A DNA stretch of 64,000 nt from Lates calcarifer. Lineage: Eukaryota > Chordata > Actinopteri > Centropomidae. A program made the position numbers and the translations under genes. The notes under the pieces are model-generated. The model was given only the letters and a program-made list of their open reading frames with translations. It had not been told where the DNA came from and did not search any database. The stretch spans positions 11,347,234-11,411,233 of the forward strand of contig NC_066850.1 in assembly GCF_001640805.2 (NCBI RefSeq). The letters run 5' to 3'. Shown in pieces: positions 49,701 to 57,566 of this stretch (positions within the stretch are counted from its first letter, which is position 1; every line of letters starts with the position of its first letter).

Positions 49701-49760
49701 TAGAGCCTGTCAGGTCCTGAATGAGGAACTCTGTCCAGTCGCTGTATTTCTCCTTGATGG
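30555..49760 (-). CDS. sfmbt2: sfmbt2, Scm-like with four MBT domains 2 (16 coding exons; 5' end outside window)
   Basis: Polycomb-group protein of the nucleus. In this family the MBT repeats bind mono- and dimethylated lysines on histone tails and contact YY1/Pho, and the SAM domain polymerises or pairs with other Polycomb SAM proteins. Seen: sixteen minus-strand exons with consensus splice sites and matching phases join into 751 codons plus stop. In order they are the end of the MBT1-MBT2 linker (residues 1-29), MBT2 (30-112), a linker (113-145), MBT3 (about 146-256), MBT4 (257-336), a short linker, the SLED domain (about 372-515), a basic KR-rich segment, an acidic/serine segment and the SAM domain (about 665-751). 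Known: human SFMBT2 has 894 residues, and about 761 lie downstream of the same point. NPLEWTV and [11 protein letters not shown] favour SFMBT2 over SFMBT1, as does the neighbouring prkcq. MBT1 and the start codon lie beyond 64000. Confidence 0.93.
30696..31511 (-). other. sfmbt2 intron with an interspersed repeat
   Basis: Non-coding. 31145-31460 carries repeated words GTGGGGACC, TTAGGACTATGCACTCAGTTGTGATGGTTA-type and GGACCAAAATGC that are typical of a common teleost interspersed repeat. ATTCAGTTGTGATG (31230) recurs as CTCAGTTGTGATG (31431). Confidence 0.5.
31512..31634 (-). CDS. sfmbt2: sfmbt2 exon (SAM domain, first part)
   Basis: 123 bases, phase 0, acceptor TGTGTCAG|GTGGAG, donor GAGCAG|GTACGT. 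It encodes [20 protein letters not shown] then [27 protein letters not shown] and IFQEQ match SFMBT2 rather than SFMBT1 (NPLKWSV, IFLDQ). Confidence 0.95.
31755..32030 (-). CDS. sfmbt2: sfmbt2 exon (acidic/serine-rich region)
   Basis: 276 bases, phase 0, acceptor TCCCTCAG|GACAGC, donor ATGCAG|GTGAGA. It encodes [20 protein letters not shown], then [20 protein letters not shown] and [22 protein letters not shown]...RPRRA parallels human DQTDTSSAEVPSARPRRA. Probably disordered. Confidence 0.93.
32031..33561 (-). other. sfmbt2 intron
   Basis: Non-coding. It contains a tRNA-like SINE fragment (33046-33152). The rest is AT-rich without recognisable features. Confidence 0.8.
33046..33152 (-). mobile_element. 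tRNA-related SINE fragment
   Basis: Seen on the minus strand: GCGGCTCAGGAGGTAGAGCG (A-box-like) then TTGATTCCCAGC (B-box-like), then TCCAGTCTGCATGTTGCAGT and GTCCTTGGGCAAGATACTGA. Known: this series is a very frequent tRNA-derived repeat head in teleosts. It is truncated and not a functional tRNA gene. Confidence 0.65.
33562..33731 (-). CDS. sfmbt2: sfmbt2 exon (basic nuclear-localisation segment)
   Basis: 170 bases, acceptor GTCCGCAG|CC, donor CCACAG|GTTAGA. It encodes [32 protein letters not shown] and [10 protein letters not shown]. The KR-rich runs look like nuclear localisation signals. PAGSPQ is also found in human SFMBT1. Confidence 0.95.
33893..34068 (-). CDS. sfmbt2: sfmbt2 exon (SLED domain, third part)
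   Basis: 176 bases, acceptor TCCCCAG|ATACAAA, donor ATACA|GTGAGT. It encodes [40 protein letters not shown], and [18 protein letters not shown]. The cysteine pattern CCPNLFSP...CPENCS is conserved in the family. Confidence 0.95.
34069..35357 (-). other. sfmbt2 intron
   Basis: Non-coding. Poly-T tracts at about 34876-34900 and 35314-35339 lie on the plus strand. Short frames here are unsupported. Confidence 0.8.
35314..35339. repeat. poly-T tract (poly-A on sense strand)
   Basis: 26 T in a row, in the sfmbt2 intron 18 bases from the donor of the second SLED exon. Confidence 0.95.
35358..35467 (-). CDS. sfmbt2: sfmbt2 exon (SLED domain, second part)
   Basis: 110 bases, acceptor CCTCCAG|CTGCTG, donor AGCCAA|GTGAGG. 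It encodes [20 protein letters not shown] then [17 protein letters not shown] 26-base poly-T tract (plus strand) lies just inside the downstream intron, 18 bases past the donor. Confidence 0.94.
35953..36092 (-). CDS. sfmbt2: sfmbt2 exon (SLED domain, first part)
   Basis: 140 bases, acceptor TCCCAG|GCTCAG, donor AAAGAG|GTGGGC. It encodes [68 protein letters not shown] is a hallmark of the Scm-like embedded domain (SLED), a DNA-binding fold. Confidence 0.96.
36093..41812 (-). other. large sfmbt2 intron
   Basis: Non-coding, 5.7 kb. It holds a weak GAGATAATGA minisatellite (36780-36880), a short complex block with TAATTAG and ATATGCATGAGC (38020-38110), and a Tc1-like relic (38890-40075). No additional exon was recognised. 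Confidence 0.75.
38890..40075 (-). mobile_element. decayed Tc1/mariner-like transposon
   Basis: Seen: on the minus strand 39429-39473 reads [17 protein letters not shown], the conserved HGGGSVMAWACM block of Tc1-type transposases. The plus-strand text has the usual neighbouring landmarks (TTTGGATCATGAACTGTTTC, CATCCTGGAGAGTGGTATTG, CAGAGGGGGTTTTCCTCACC). The ends GGTATTTGGACAGTTACACA and TCAAGTGTCCAGTTACTTTT resemble element termini. Frames are broken by stops, so it is inactive. It is inserted in the same orientation as sfmbt2. Confidence 0.7.
41813..41880 (-). CDS. sfmbt2: sfmbt2 exon (variable linker before SLED domain)
   Basis: 68 bases, acceptor CTGCAG|GTTGG, donor ATCCAG|GTAATC. It encodes [20 protein letters not shown] then DP. 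It completes the reading frame from the micro-exon (CA|G) to the SLED exon (G|GC). The sequence differs from the human segment at this position, so support is structural (phase, splice sites) more than by similarity. Confidence 0.8.
41881..43191 (-). other. sfmbt2 intron with a possible conserved block
   Basis: Non-coding. 42205-42325 is complex and low in repeats (GTCAACAAAATCAATCAGCG, then CCTGGGGGAAGGCAATTTCT), and may be a conserved element. The plus frame at 42605-42880 has no family signature. Confidence 0.6.
43192..43234 (-). CDS. sfmbt2: sfmbt2 micro-exon ([10 protein letters not shown] linker)
   Basis: 43 bases, acceptor CCACAG|GCCAG, donor GAAACA|GTAAGA. It encodes [13 protein letters not shown], identical over KIAVVQPEK to human. 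Phases 2 and 2 agree with its neighbours. It is separated from the upstream exon by an intron of only 96 bases. Confidence 0.93.
43331..43444 (-). CDS. sfmbt2: sfmbt2 exon (MBT repeat 4, second part)
   Basis: 114 bases, acceptor CTCCAG|GTGTGG, donor CTGTCT|GTACGT. It encodes [20 protein letters not shown] then [32 protein letters not shown] is identical to human SFMBT2. Confidence 0.96.
43613..43739 (-). CDS. sfmbt2: sfmbt2 exon (MBT repeat 4, first part)
   Basis: 127 bases, acceptor GTTCAG|ACATGG, donor CTGGAAG|GTACAG. It encodes [20 protein letters not shown], then [12 protein letters not shown]. It is sandwiched between two CA-rich tracts that lie in the flanking introns. Confidence 0.93.
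43744..43782. repeat. (AC)n microsatellite
   Basis: About 19 AC units with one GC interruption, starting 5 bases upstream of an sfmbt2 exon acceptor, so it forms part of the GT-rich polypyrimidine region. Confidence 0.95.
44510..44598. mobile_element. internally deleted derivative of the 62.4-kb hAT-like MITE
   Basis: Seen: begins GCCTTGTTCAGACGGCCAGC like the element at 62389 (GCCTTGTTCAGACTGCCAGC) and ends AAACAAGTCTGTCACAG like its right end (AAACAAGTCTGATTTGCC). Only about 89 bases separate ends that are about 590 apart in the longer copy. Confidence 0.55.
44629..44859 (-). CDS. sfmbt2: sfmbt2 exon (MBT repeat 3, second part)
   Basis: 231 bases, phase 0, acceptor CTTCAG|GTC, donor CCTGAT|GTAAGA. 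It encodes [35 protein letters not shown] and [15 protein letters not shown], strongly conserved with human SFMBT2 ([18 protein letters not shown]). 77 codons. Confidence 0.96.
44860..46025 (-). other. sfmbt2 intron carrying a SINE
   Basis: Non-coding, with the SINE at 45377-45589. Remainder is AT-rich and unremarkable. Confidence 0.8.
45377..45589 (+). mobile_element. tRNA-derived SINE, nearly complete
   Basis: Seen: CCTCATGGTTAGGGTGCATA (A-box region), CTTGTTTGACTCCCAATCCG (B-box region), GCCGGACCTTTACTGCATGT, CATTCCCCCACTCTCTACCT, GAATAAAGGCAAAAAGCCCC and a tail of A-rich (AAAC)n repeats. Known: this order (tRNA-like head, 'CCGGACCTTTGCTGCATGTC' body, 'AATAAAGGCAAAAAGCCC' 3' end) is an abundant percomorph SINE. 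It is opposite in orientation to sfmbt2. Confidence 0.75.
46026..46127 (-). CDS. sfmbt2: sfmbt2 exon (MBT repeat 3, first part)
   Basis: 102 bases, phase 0 at both ends, acceptor GTGTCAG|GAC, donor CCAAG|GTGAGT. It encodes [20 protein letters not shown] then [19 protein letters not shown] is the conserved MBT entry motif. Confidence 0.93.
46128..47235 (-). other. sfmbt2 intron
   Basis: Non-coding; nothing distinctive seen. Confidence 0.8.
47236..47333 (-). CDS. sfmbt2: sfmbt2 exon (MBT2-MBT3 linker)
   Basis: 98 bases, acceptor TCCTCAG|AG, donor TTCAAG|GTGAGT. It encodes [20 protein letters not shown] then [12 protein letters not shown], corresponding to human [23 protein letters not shown]. 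The split codon with the previous exon gives Glu. Confidence 0.9.
47334..48508 (-). other. sfmbt2 intron with two interspersed repeats
   Basis: 47480-47700 shares GCTGGTTAGCATGCTAACTT and TTTGATGCTGAACTGGTGAG with the 23.6- and 28.4-kb repeats (partly inverted). A complete MITE occupies 47970-48283. No exon recognised. Confidence 0.7.
47970..48283. mobile_element. hAT-like MITE, copy 4 (full length)
   Basis: Seen: left end AGCTGAAACAATTAGTCAAT, right end ATAGCTGCAGCCCTT, with family interior words (CATCTTGGGCTCTTGGAAAT, CAACAATCCATGATAG). About 314 bases, the longest copy of the family here. Confidence 0.7.
48509..48758 (-). CDS. sfmbt2: sfmbt2 exon (MBT repeat 2)
   Basis: 250 bases, acceptor CCTTCAG|CCTCTG, donor CCATAG|GTGATC. 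It encodes [20 protein letters not shown], then [20 protein letters not shown] and [14 protein letters not shown], the full second MBT repeat with its conserved aromatic residues. 83 codons plus one base. Confidence 0.95.
48759..49671 (-). other. sfmbt2 intron with foldback element copy A
   Basis: Non-coding. Holds the palindromic element at 49207-49578. Confidence 0.8.
49207..49578. mobile_element. palindromic (foldback) element, copy A
   Basis: Seen: the left arm CACTATATATCACTACCAGA, CTCCATTGACAAAAAAAGTA, ATTTTACTCAGCAGAACATG is followed by its approximate reverse complement CATGTTCTGCTCAGTAAAAT, TGTCAGTGGAGTCTGGTAGT. The centre carries GGTGGAAGAAGTATTCAGAT. The arms can pair almost throughout. 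Copies B, C and D share the arms. No coding capacity, so non-autonomous. Confidence 0.8.
49672..49760 (-). CDS. sfmbt2: sfmbt2 exon (linker before MBT2); first exon seen in window
   Basis: 89 bases, acceptor TTTGCAG|CC, donor GAGGGG|GTGAGT. It encodes [20 protein letters not shown] then TAPANLLEG, near-identical to human SFMBT2 after its first MBT repeat. It starts with two bases of a split codon (x|CC), so the preceding exon ends in phase 1. That exon was not found before 64000. Confidence 0.93.
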
Positions 49761-51131
49761 CTGCAAAGAGAGAAAAACACAGTGCAGAGACTGAAACAAC
49801 ATGCAGACAATCAAAGCGTGGTAAGTGAGCACATTCTCTTGTTGTGGTAAATTATTAAATGTGTGCCACTACAGAGCACTGTCAAGTGAAATCACCAGAG
49901 AACGGCATGCGCAAGTGAGTGCATGCATACACAAACACTAAGCATTTCTAATAATGCAGGTTTTTCAAGGCTAACACAGTTTTTTTTCTTTAAACTGCAG
50001 ATGTGCAATATTTTAACACTGAATGTTTCTGAATTCAGCCATTTTTATGTGGGAGAAGTGAAAAAAAAAACTCAGTGCTTCTTCCCATTCACACTGCAAA
50101 CATTAAAGCTGACATCTGATTTATTTACATTTTTAAGCTTCCAAATGTGAAACAAAAGGCATGTCTTGCAGGCTTCTGCACAAGCAAACATTTAAGTTAA
50201 AAACAGCAACTAATGTCATATTGAACTGTGTTAATGTGCCAAACAATAGCAGCAACTTTGAGCAGAAAACTTTCAAATTCAGGCTGTTCTATAGAGAACT
50301 GTGGCTATTTCTGTGCAGAGATGTGCGAACAGCAGTGGGAACGGAAACAAAGTTTCATCAAGAATTTCAGGTATCAAAGGTTATCAGGTTACTTGCAACT
50401 TCCTCTCTGAACTGAAAATGGTGTGTTAATTCAAAGTGACTGTTGGGGCTGCCGTTGAGGTCACACTGCCACAAATTAGATTTGTATCAAGTTTAAGACC
50501 ACATATGACAGCAGCACATATCAAAACTGGAAATGTCAGATTCAGTGTGACATTAAGAAACTGATCTGAGGCACAAATGAGAGAAAGAAACCACTGCAAC
50601 CTCGAATAATTCTCAAATAAAGAGAATATTGATGGAAATACTGTGAAAAAATTACCAGCCAGACGATGGATGACTCAGATACAAATGCATTAGCTGAACT
50701 TAAATTAATTCAATTCAAAATGTTTATTGTGGTATTAATATGGCTCGTAGGTTCTGGTTGTCATTTGTCTTTTGTCTTGTTTTATTTTGAATATTAATCC
50801 TTCCCATTCTTCTCTTCACTTTCTATTACTGGAGGAATTTCTTTAAGCTCCCCTCAGCACAGATGACCTTATTTACAGTAAACTGCAGTGAGTAATGTTT
50901 TCTTACAGAAGATAACACTATCCAGCTCAAAGTTTAAATCAATCTTCTCTTTTTTAAGAAATTTCTTTTTTTCTTTTTTCTTTTTTTTTATTTTTTATTT
51001 TGGGTAATAATCAGAAAAAGGGTGAAAACTATTGCATTAATGAAACATGATCATGTTCATGATAAATGGAAAGCACTGAATGGACCAGATGTGATTTTGG
51101 CTCCTGTCAGACTGAAAGAATACCTCCACTA

Positions 51132-51693
51132 TTTTTGAACCTGGGCCTCATTCTCAGTTTTTGGGTATAAATGATTGATGGGGACAAAAATCTTTGGCAG
51201 TATTGAGCAAGAACGGTGTACCCAGCCGACCCTACACAGCTGCTGCAATGTAAACAAAAAGTTCTTGTTTTTGCCACTGACAGGCTCAGATTGTTATTAT
51301 ACTTGTCTGACAACATTATAGATAGGATTCATACAGAGATAGACCTTTTTATTTAATAGTTAGATCCTTTTTGTTTAACTAGAAACATCGCTATATATAT
51401 ATTGCTACCAGACTCCATTGAAAAAATCTGAAATTTTATTAAAGCTGTTGATCTACCGCTGCCTCAACTGGTTAGTTAGTTTGTGTTATTGTGTGGTATT
51501 TCTACTCATGTAAAGTATCTGAATACGTCTTCCACAACTGAAAGTCACACAGTAACACAAGCAAACAAACCGATCAAGGCAGCGTTTCTCCAGCAGCTCC
51601 TGTGTTCTGTGAGGTAAAATAACTCTTTTTATCAATGGAGTCTGGTGGTGATATACAGCAGTGTTTCTGGGAAAATAAGGCCCAGCTTCAAAT
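51132..51693. mobile_element. palindromic (foldback) element, copy B
   Basis: Seen: termini TTTTTGAACCTGGGCCTCAT and AATAAGGCCCAGCTTCAAAT are inverted repeats. Inside, AGACCTTTTTATTTAATAGT...CAGACTCCATTG on the left is mirrored by CAATGGAGTCTGGTGGTGAT on the right. About 560 bases. Confidence 0.8.
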
Positions 51694-52920
51694 ACACTGG
51701 AATTATCTTTCAGGTCTCAAAAATTAGGACTTTAGAATTTGTGTTGGCTTTTGTGAGACTTGACTTGACTTGACAGCGAGCTACCAGCTGAACCAGCTTT
51801 GACCTGGAAAGCTGTGGAAAAACACAGACACAAAACAAGACAATGACGGCCAGGCATTGTGTAGCAACGCACTATGTACCGCACTATGTGGACTGAAACT
51901 GACATTGTCTCAGTTGTGTTGCAAGCACAAGTTCACATTTTACTGGTAAGCATCCAGAGACCGTCAGAGACTTAAAAAAGGACTTGCACTTTGCTATGAC
52001 TTGACTAAACTCAGACTTGCCCCCAAAGGCTTAAAGTAAAACTAAAATTGACAATCGCTTTGGAAATGACTCGTACTCGCCACCTGCTTAACGCCAAACC
52101 TCGCCGCGCCACGCCAAGTGTGGTTGTAACAAAATGCTCTACAACATTTAATCCTGTGGGGACCAGCTTTTTGTGCCCACATGGGAGGTGAATCCCCACA
52201 ATACGAAAAGATTTGTATCTCCCTAATGTGACTAATAGCATTACACATATGTGCCAGGTGGACCAGAGCTGTGTCTTCAGAGCAGTGCTAAAAAGCCAAG
52301 TTCCAGCAGATTTGCATGCATAGGGGGGATGCATGGTTTCTGTGCTTCCTGTTTCCCATAGTGCAACAGAGTTATATAACTCCTGCTTTGCTTTTCATTT
52401 GACTCCTGATATAAGCCTCCTGTTTATCCCTGCCTCTCCTTTTCCAAAACAACCCAAGACATTCAAGGAGGATACTGATGCTACTTTTTCCCCCTGTTAG
52501 TGACTTGCTTAAAGAAAAAAAAAAAAAACTCTATAAACTCAAGACACTTGTTGAAGTCACTGAAACGCTGCCACATGAGTCACAGTAACAGAATGACTCC
52601 AGCACTGTGAGAACTGACATTCCCTGCAGCACTGATTAGCATCAAGCTTAAGTGAAAGTGAAATGTAAAGTAGTCCATACACTGAAGCATGCCACTGCTG
52701 ATAATGAAAATAAATTGGGAATTTAGATTGCTTGGTCCAGTGAAGTGTTTTTGTTGGAACACGTTTTTTGTTTTGTTTTATTTGGTCTGTTGATGGTGAG
52801 TGGGTGTGTATTTCCAAGGTAAAGAGTCAAGAGAGAACGCTAGTCTTTTAGCACATATATTGTGTTTACCATGATCTTGTTTTAAATCTTAAGAAAACAA
52901 GGGAAAAAACATTAAATTAT

Positions 52921-52936
52921 ATATATCTATATATAA

Positions 52937-52982
<46 letters not shown>

Positions 52983-52984
52983 AT
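52921..52984. repeat. self-complementary (TG)n(TA)n(CA)n microsatellite
   Basis: TGTGTGTG, then about 12 TA units, then CACACACACACA: the whole tract is its own reverse complement and could extrude a cruciform. It sits 15 bases before foldback copy C. Confidence 0.95.
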
Positions 52985-52998
52985 ACAATAGCTTGAAG

Positions 52999-53704
52999 GA
53001 TAACTCAGGCTTTTTCCCATGTTTTCCAGTGTAAATGATCGATAGGGACAAAATTGTGCCTGCCAGTGAACCACTGCTGCAAAGTAATATAATGGGCAAT
53101 TGTCTATGTCCACTAAAATGCCTCTTTTTGCCACTGACAGGATCAGATTGTTATGGATAGAATTCATACAGAGATATACCCTTTTTTTTGACCAGAAACA
53201 TTACTATATATCACTACCAGACTCCTTTGACAAAAACAGTAATTTTATCTGCTGGAATACTGCTTCCTCAATCAGTTTGTTTGTGTTGTTGTGTGGTACT
53301 TATGTAAATGTTGTAAATACTTCATCTGAAACTGAAAGTTACACAACAACACAAACAAACGACCCAAGCAAGACAGAGATAGATTAGCAATGCCAAAGGT
53401 TTTGCGCAGTAAAATTCCTGTTTTTGTCGATGGAGTCTGGTAGTGATATATACTGATGTTTCTGGTTAAACAAGAGGAATCTATCTCTTTAGGAATCCTT
53501 TCCACAATGTTATCAGATGCCTAGAATAACAAGCAGAGCCTGGCAGTGGCAAAAACAAGCACTTTAGTGGACATACTTTGACGTGGACAGTTGCCCATTG
53601 GATTACATTGCAGCAGTTGCTTTGCAGTGGCCAGGTACACCGTTCCTCATTAACACTTCACCGATTCCAAAGATTTATACGGTAAAAAAAATGCCAGAGT
53701 TATC
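52999..53704. mobile_element. palindromic (foldback) element, copy C (full length)
   Basis: Seen: starts GATAACTCAGGC and ends GCCAGAGTTATC, inverted repeats continuing inward for more than 300 bases (for example CTGCTGCAAAGTAATATAAT against ATTGGATTACATTGCAGCAG, and GCCACTGACAGGATCAGA against the right-arm GAGCCTGGCAGTGGC). About 706 bases, the most complete copy. No transposase frame. Confidence 0.85.
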
Positions 53705-53706
53705 AT

Positions 53707-53760
53707 TTAACCCTCGTGTTGTCCTCTGGGTCAAAGTGACCTGGTGGATGACAATGTGCC

Positions 53761-53801
<41 letters not shown>

Positions 53802-53926
53802 TAGGATTTGTTGTTGTGCATGACAGTCGTGATTCTGAAGCGGTTATCTTTTATTTTTGAATAATAGTAAGAAGAAAAAAGTATACGAAATCTGAAGGGC
53901 AATACGAAGGGCAACAGGAGGGTTAA
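53707..53926. mobile_element. piggyBac-like MITE with TTAA target duplications
   Basis: Seen: TTAACCCTCGTGTTGTCCTC at the left and GGGCAACAGGAGGGTTAA at the right, inverted repeats flanked by TTAA on both sides. An internal (GT)n tract (53765-53800) lies near the left end. Known: TTAA duplication and CCCT termini characterise piggyBac-superfamily elements, and this CCCTCxTGTTGTCCTCxGGTC end is common in teleosts. Its left TTAA is two bases from the end of foldback copy C. Confidence 0.8.
53765..53800. repeat. (GT)n microsatellite inside the MITE
   Basis: About 17 GT units. Confidence 0.95.
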
Positions 53927-54682
53927 GATGACATGTGCCTCTATTCTTTATTTTATGTATCTGTTATAGTTTTAAACCTTTCTTATTTTGTCTTTCTTGG
54001 CCGTTTTCTGGCCTCATGAATGTTAAAGGTGTGAATGATGGAATCAGGGAAGTGAGAAGTTGTGGTTTTTAAGAAAAAAAAAGTTGTCACCCTTCGCACA
54101 CATACTAGTACACATCATCTCACAAACCTTCTCTCTTTGAAAAAGTCAAACTCTCACACAGGAGTTAAAGTTTTGGAGTGTTAAGTTGTATTTCTTCCAC
54201 AGAAACTGAAGGCTCAATCTTCTCCCACTTTCCCCTCTTTAAACACTCTGTAGTTCTGTAGAAAATCTTGCATTTTCCAGTCAACAGCAGCTGTTTCCAA
54301 AACAAGCTGGACAAACTTTCTTATTACAGTTATTATAATCCCTTTTTAAATCAGAGATGAGTAAATAAAACTGACACTTAGCTCCACAGAGGCTGCTCAG
54401 GATTTTAAATATATAATTGACTTATGAGACCTAAATCAATAAATCCCCTCATGACTCCACAAGTCCTGCCTGAATCAAATCAACAACTGTGGAATTTTCT
54501 GGCAAATAAATCAATGTGTCAACATCATGGGAGACGCCATTTTTTCCTGTGACTGTAACGTGAACAGCGAACCTCTCTGTGGCCCAGACGCTCTCTGCAC
54601 GCCTGTTTAATAATAGTGTTTTTTCCTGTAAGACTATTTTCTTTCCTTGCTGCTACTGCTGCTGGATGTTTGCACGCGCATG

Positions 54683-54708
54683 CACACACACACACACACA
54701 CACACACA
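54683..54708. repeat. (CA)n microsatellite
   Basis: About 12 CA units. Confidence 0.9.
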
Positions 54709-55314
54709 AATGCTGTATACACACCCCTGTGTTGATCTTGGGTGTGCAGAAATAGATAAACTATTTTTACAGATCCTGCCGAGATTAGTCATGAAGCCAT
54801 TTAGAGCTCAGGCAAATGGTAGCAGCAGAAGCTAAAACATGCAAACTTCAGCCTCCTTCACCCTCTCTCTCCCCCTCTCTCTCTCTCTCTGTCTCCTTTT
54901 ACTTACCCTCTACCCCCTTTTCCCTCCCCCAGTGTGTGCTTTCATTATGCTGTAGTGCTGTGTATATAAATAATTATCTATTATTCTTCATTTCCATCCC
55001 AAAGGCAGCAGACACACAGAGGTGAAAGCCTGACTTTCACATAACAATAAGTACATAATTAACCTTGAGGGAGGAGATCTTTAACACCCCCCTCCCTCTC
55101 CTGAAGGCCCAAGCTAGCACCAAAGCTGGCTGAAGTCTCCAAGCAAATATCTAGCGGTAAAAAAAAAAAGAAAAGAAGAAAATATATGTACATGAAACTC
55201 GATATTTGCATATTGTTCCAGCTCTCTGTAAATAATCCCCACTCTGTGCACACGGCTTATTTAAAAGCTTTACTTTAGATAATCAATGTTATAATTAAAG
55301 AAGAAAAATCGTCT

Positions 55315-55780
55315 CTTATGTTTTAGCCGCGATTGCAGCAGTGCAACAGATTCTAATCAGAGTTAATGGGAGCAAATTACGCTTGATTCCCCCTCTGTCT
55401 TATCCAGTCATTACGCGCTGGCATGGAAATGAGCAGCCCTAAACGCACAAAGGCTAGAAAGCCATTTTAATTTCACTCCATTTTAACTGACAGGCTTTCC
55501 AAACAGGCCACAAGCATAATGACTGCGGCACACGGACACATGTAAAACACCACACACAGAGTAATTTGTGTGTCTATTGAGAGACGTATCGCTGCTGTGT
55601 TTGGCTGAATTATGTTGGGGCAGTTTCAGATGCCATACTGTTAACGTTTTTATAGCCCCTGTTGACGACACAGCGGGGAATATTACAGCAGTTTGTGTAA
55701 ATATGAATTACCTTAGTGATGTGTTAGCGGTGAGAGCTAAAGAGCCCCACAGTGTGCTTGTGCAGTCAATTGTTCTGACG
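55315..55780. other. candidate conserved non-coding element in sfmbt2 intron
   Basis: Seen: about 450 bases without simple repeats, evenly mixed composition, no MITE motifs, with words such as GCAAATTACGCTTGATTCCC, CCAGTCATTACGCGCTGGCA, TTTTAATTTCACTCC. The short frames in it have no family signature. Inferred from texture to be a possible enhancer; conservation untested. Confidence 0.35.
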
Positions 55781-57566
55781 TAGTCTGCCTTTGATTCTGT
55801 TCTCCATTCATGAAAAAGCCTCTTGTGCACTGGTTATGAAAACAAAGCCTTATTCACTCAAGAATAAGATACAAACACACATAGGTCTTCTGTAGTGTAC
55901 AGGACAAACACACAACTATAGTGAGGTTATGCAAATACAGAGGTTACAGCAGGGCGGCTGCTGAAATATGAACCAAGCTAGAGCTGTCTCTCTTACTACG
56001 ACCATCTTGTTTTACACCGTGTTTGTGTTATTGTACCATGCTGCTCACTCTCAGTGAAAGGTTAAAACTGTTTTTCAGACTGGCACCAGGTTAATGGTTC
56101 ACTGTAAAAACTACAGCTTATATTCTCATGCATAAATATCAATTAATATTAATATTTAAATTATCAGTATTTTAAGTGTAAACGGAAATTGTGCCATCAA
56201 ATGAAGACAGTATTTTATTTCAAGGAAAGTGAATCTTAATCAGTGATTCATCATGAACAGAGAACGTTCTGCTGCTGGCTGGTTATCACTTTCAGAGCTA
56301 ATCATGACTTCAGTTATTTACTCAACTCATATGCTTCCCAGCATGCATTGCATTGAGCTTAAAGAAATCCCTCTTTTTCCAAATATACACAAAGTTCCAT
56401 GACTGAGGGTTGTTACATGTCTTTTTATACACGTTTTATACACACAATACAAACCATCTGTAATTGAGACACTTCCTGCACTTTTCTTGTGTAAGACACT
56501 TGAGTCATAAAGGTCACACTGAGGAAAAAATGCTCCTCAGCTCATTTCATTTATTGAACACTAAACAACAAAAGCCGTCATGAGGGATAAAGAAAAGGCC
56601 AATGGGTGCAGTGTGCAGACTTGAGTTTCTTTAACTTAAGGTTGAAGTAAGCAGAAGTATAACATTTTGAGTGGGATCTTGTAGAATAATATGTTTAATC
56701 AGTTAAGAGAGGATTTTCTTTGAGTTGGCTCCAAAATTTAAAAAATCTATTGCAGTAAGTTGTCTTGAAATTTTGTGTTTTCTTATGTTGAAATCATGAT
56801 ATTAGTGAGAATATTTCTCTGTGTCAGTATATGTCTCATAATGCAAACATATGCAAAACCTCATATCAGATAATAAAACTGTTCAGTGCAGTGGACCATG
56901 TTGTACCATGTTATGTTAAGCATCAACTCTTTCCCAATGAAAGACAACAACCAATAATAATAGAACAATAATAGAGCTCTTGTCCAGGCTTTTAAAGATC
57001 ATTTATTTCAATAGGACTGACTGTGTCAGTGTAGTGTGGTGCAGCTCCACAAAAACCTGATTCTGGTCAACTTTTACTGCAACATCACATCAATGTTTGT
57101 GGTTGTATGTGTTTGATGTTGTCTTGTTAGATTTTTTAATACCTTCTGTATGTCTGTTTCTTTTTACAGCTCAGTCTGTTACTGCTGCTTTCCCTCCTCC
57201 TTTTCTTGGGACAGCAGTGGAAAAGGACCTCTGGCTTTTTTAGTGTAAGGCTGAGTTTTTAACTGTGTCACATTTTTTAAGCTTTTCGTTTTCTAAGAAA
57301 TGTAATTTTAAACACTCAAACTGAATCAAATCTGCGGCTGTGGACATCTAGACTGTTGCTGGCAGTGTAAAACAGTGGTGGCTTGCAGCTCCTCCCCCTG
57401 TTAAACTGAATTTACACAGAAGCTGAGGCTACATTGATACCAGGTGGATACCGCAAGAGCAGTGACTGGTCAACATGGGTAGCTTGTGTTTTCTCCTACA
57501 AGAGATTGTTGATAATAATTACAACATAAAGCAATCTGAAGAGACACTCAGATGCTCCTGGCTGGT

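Noticed and set aside
52889..53167. Minus-strand frames with YIYIYIYTHT runs
   Set aside because: Translations of the TA/CA microsatellite and foldback copy C.
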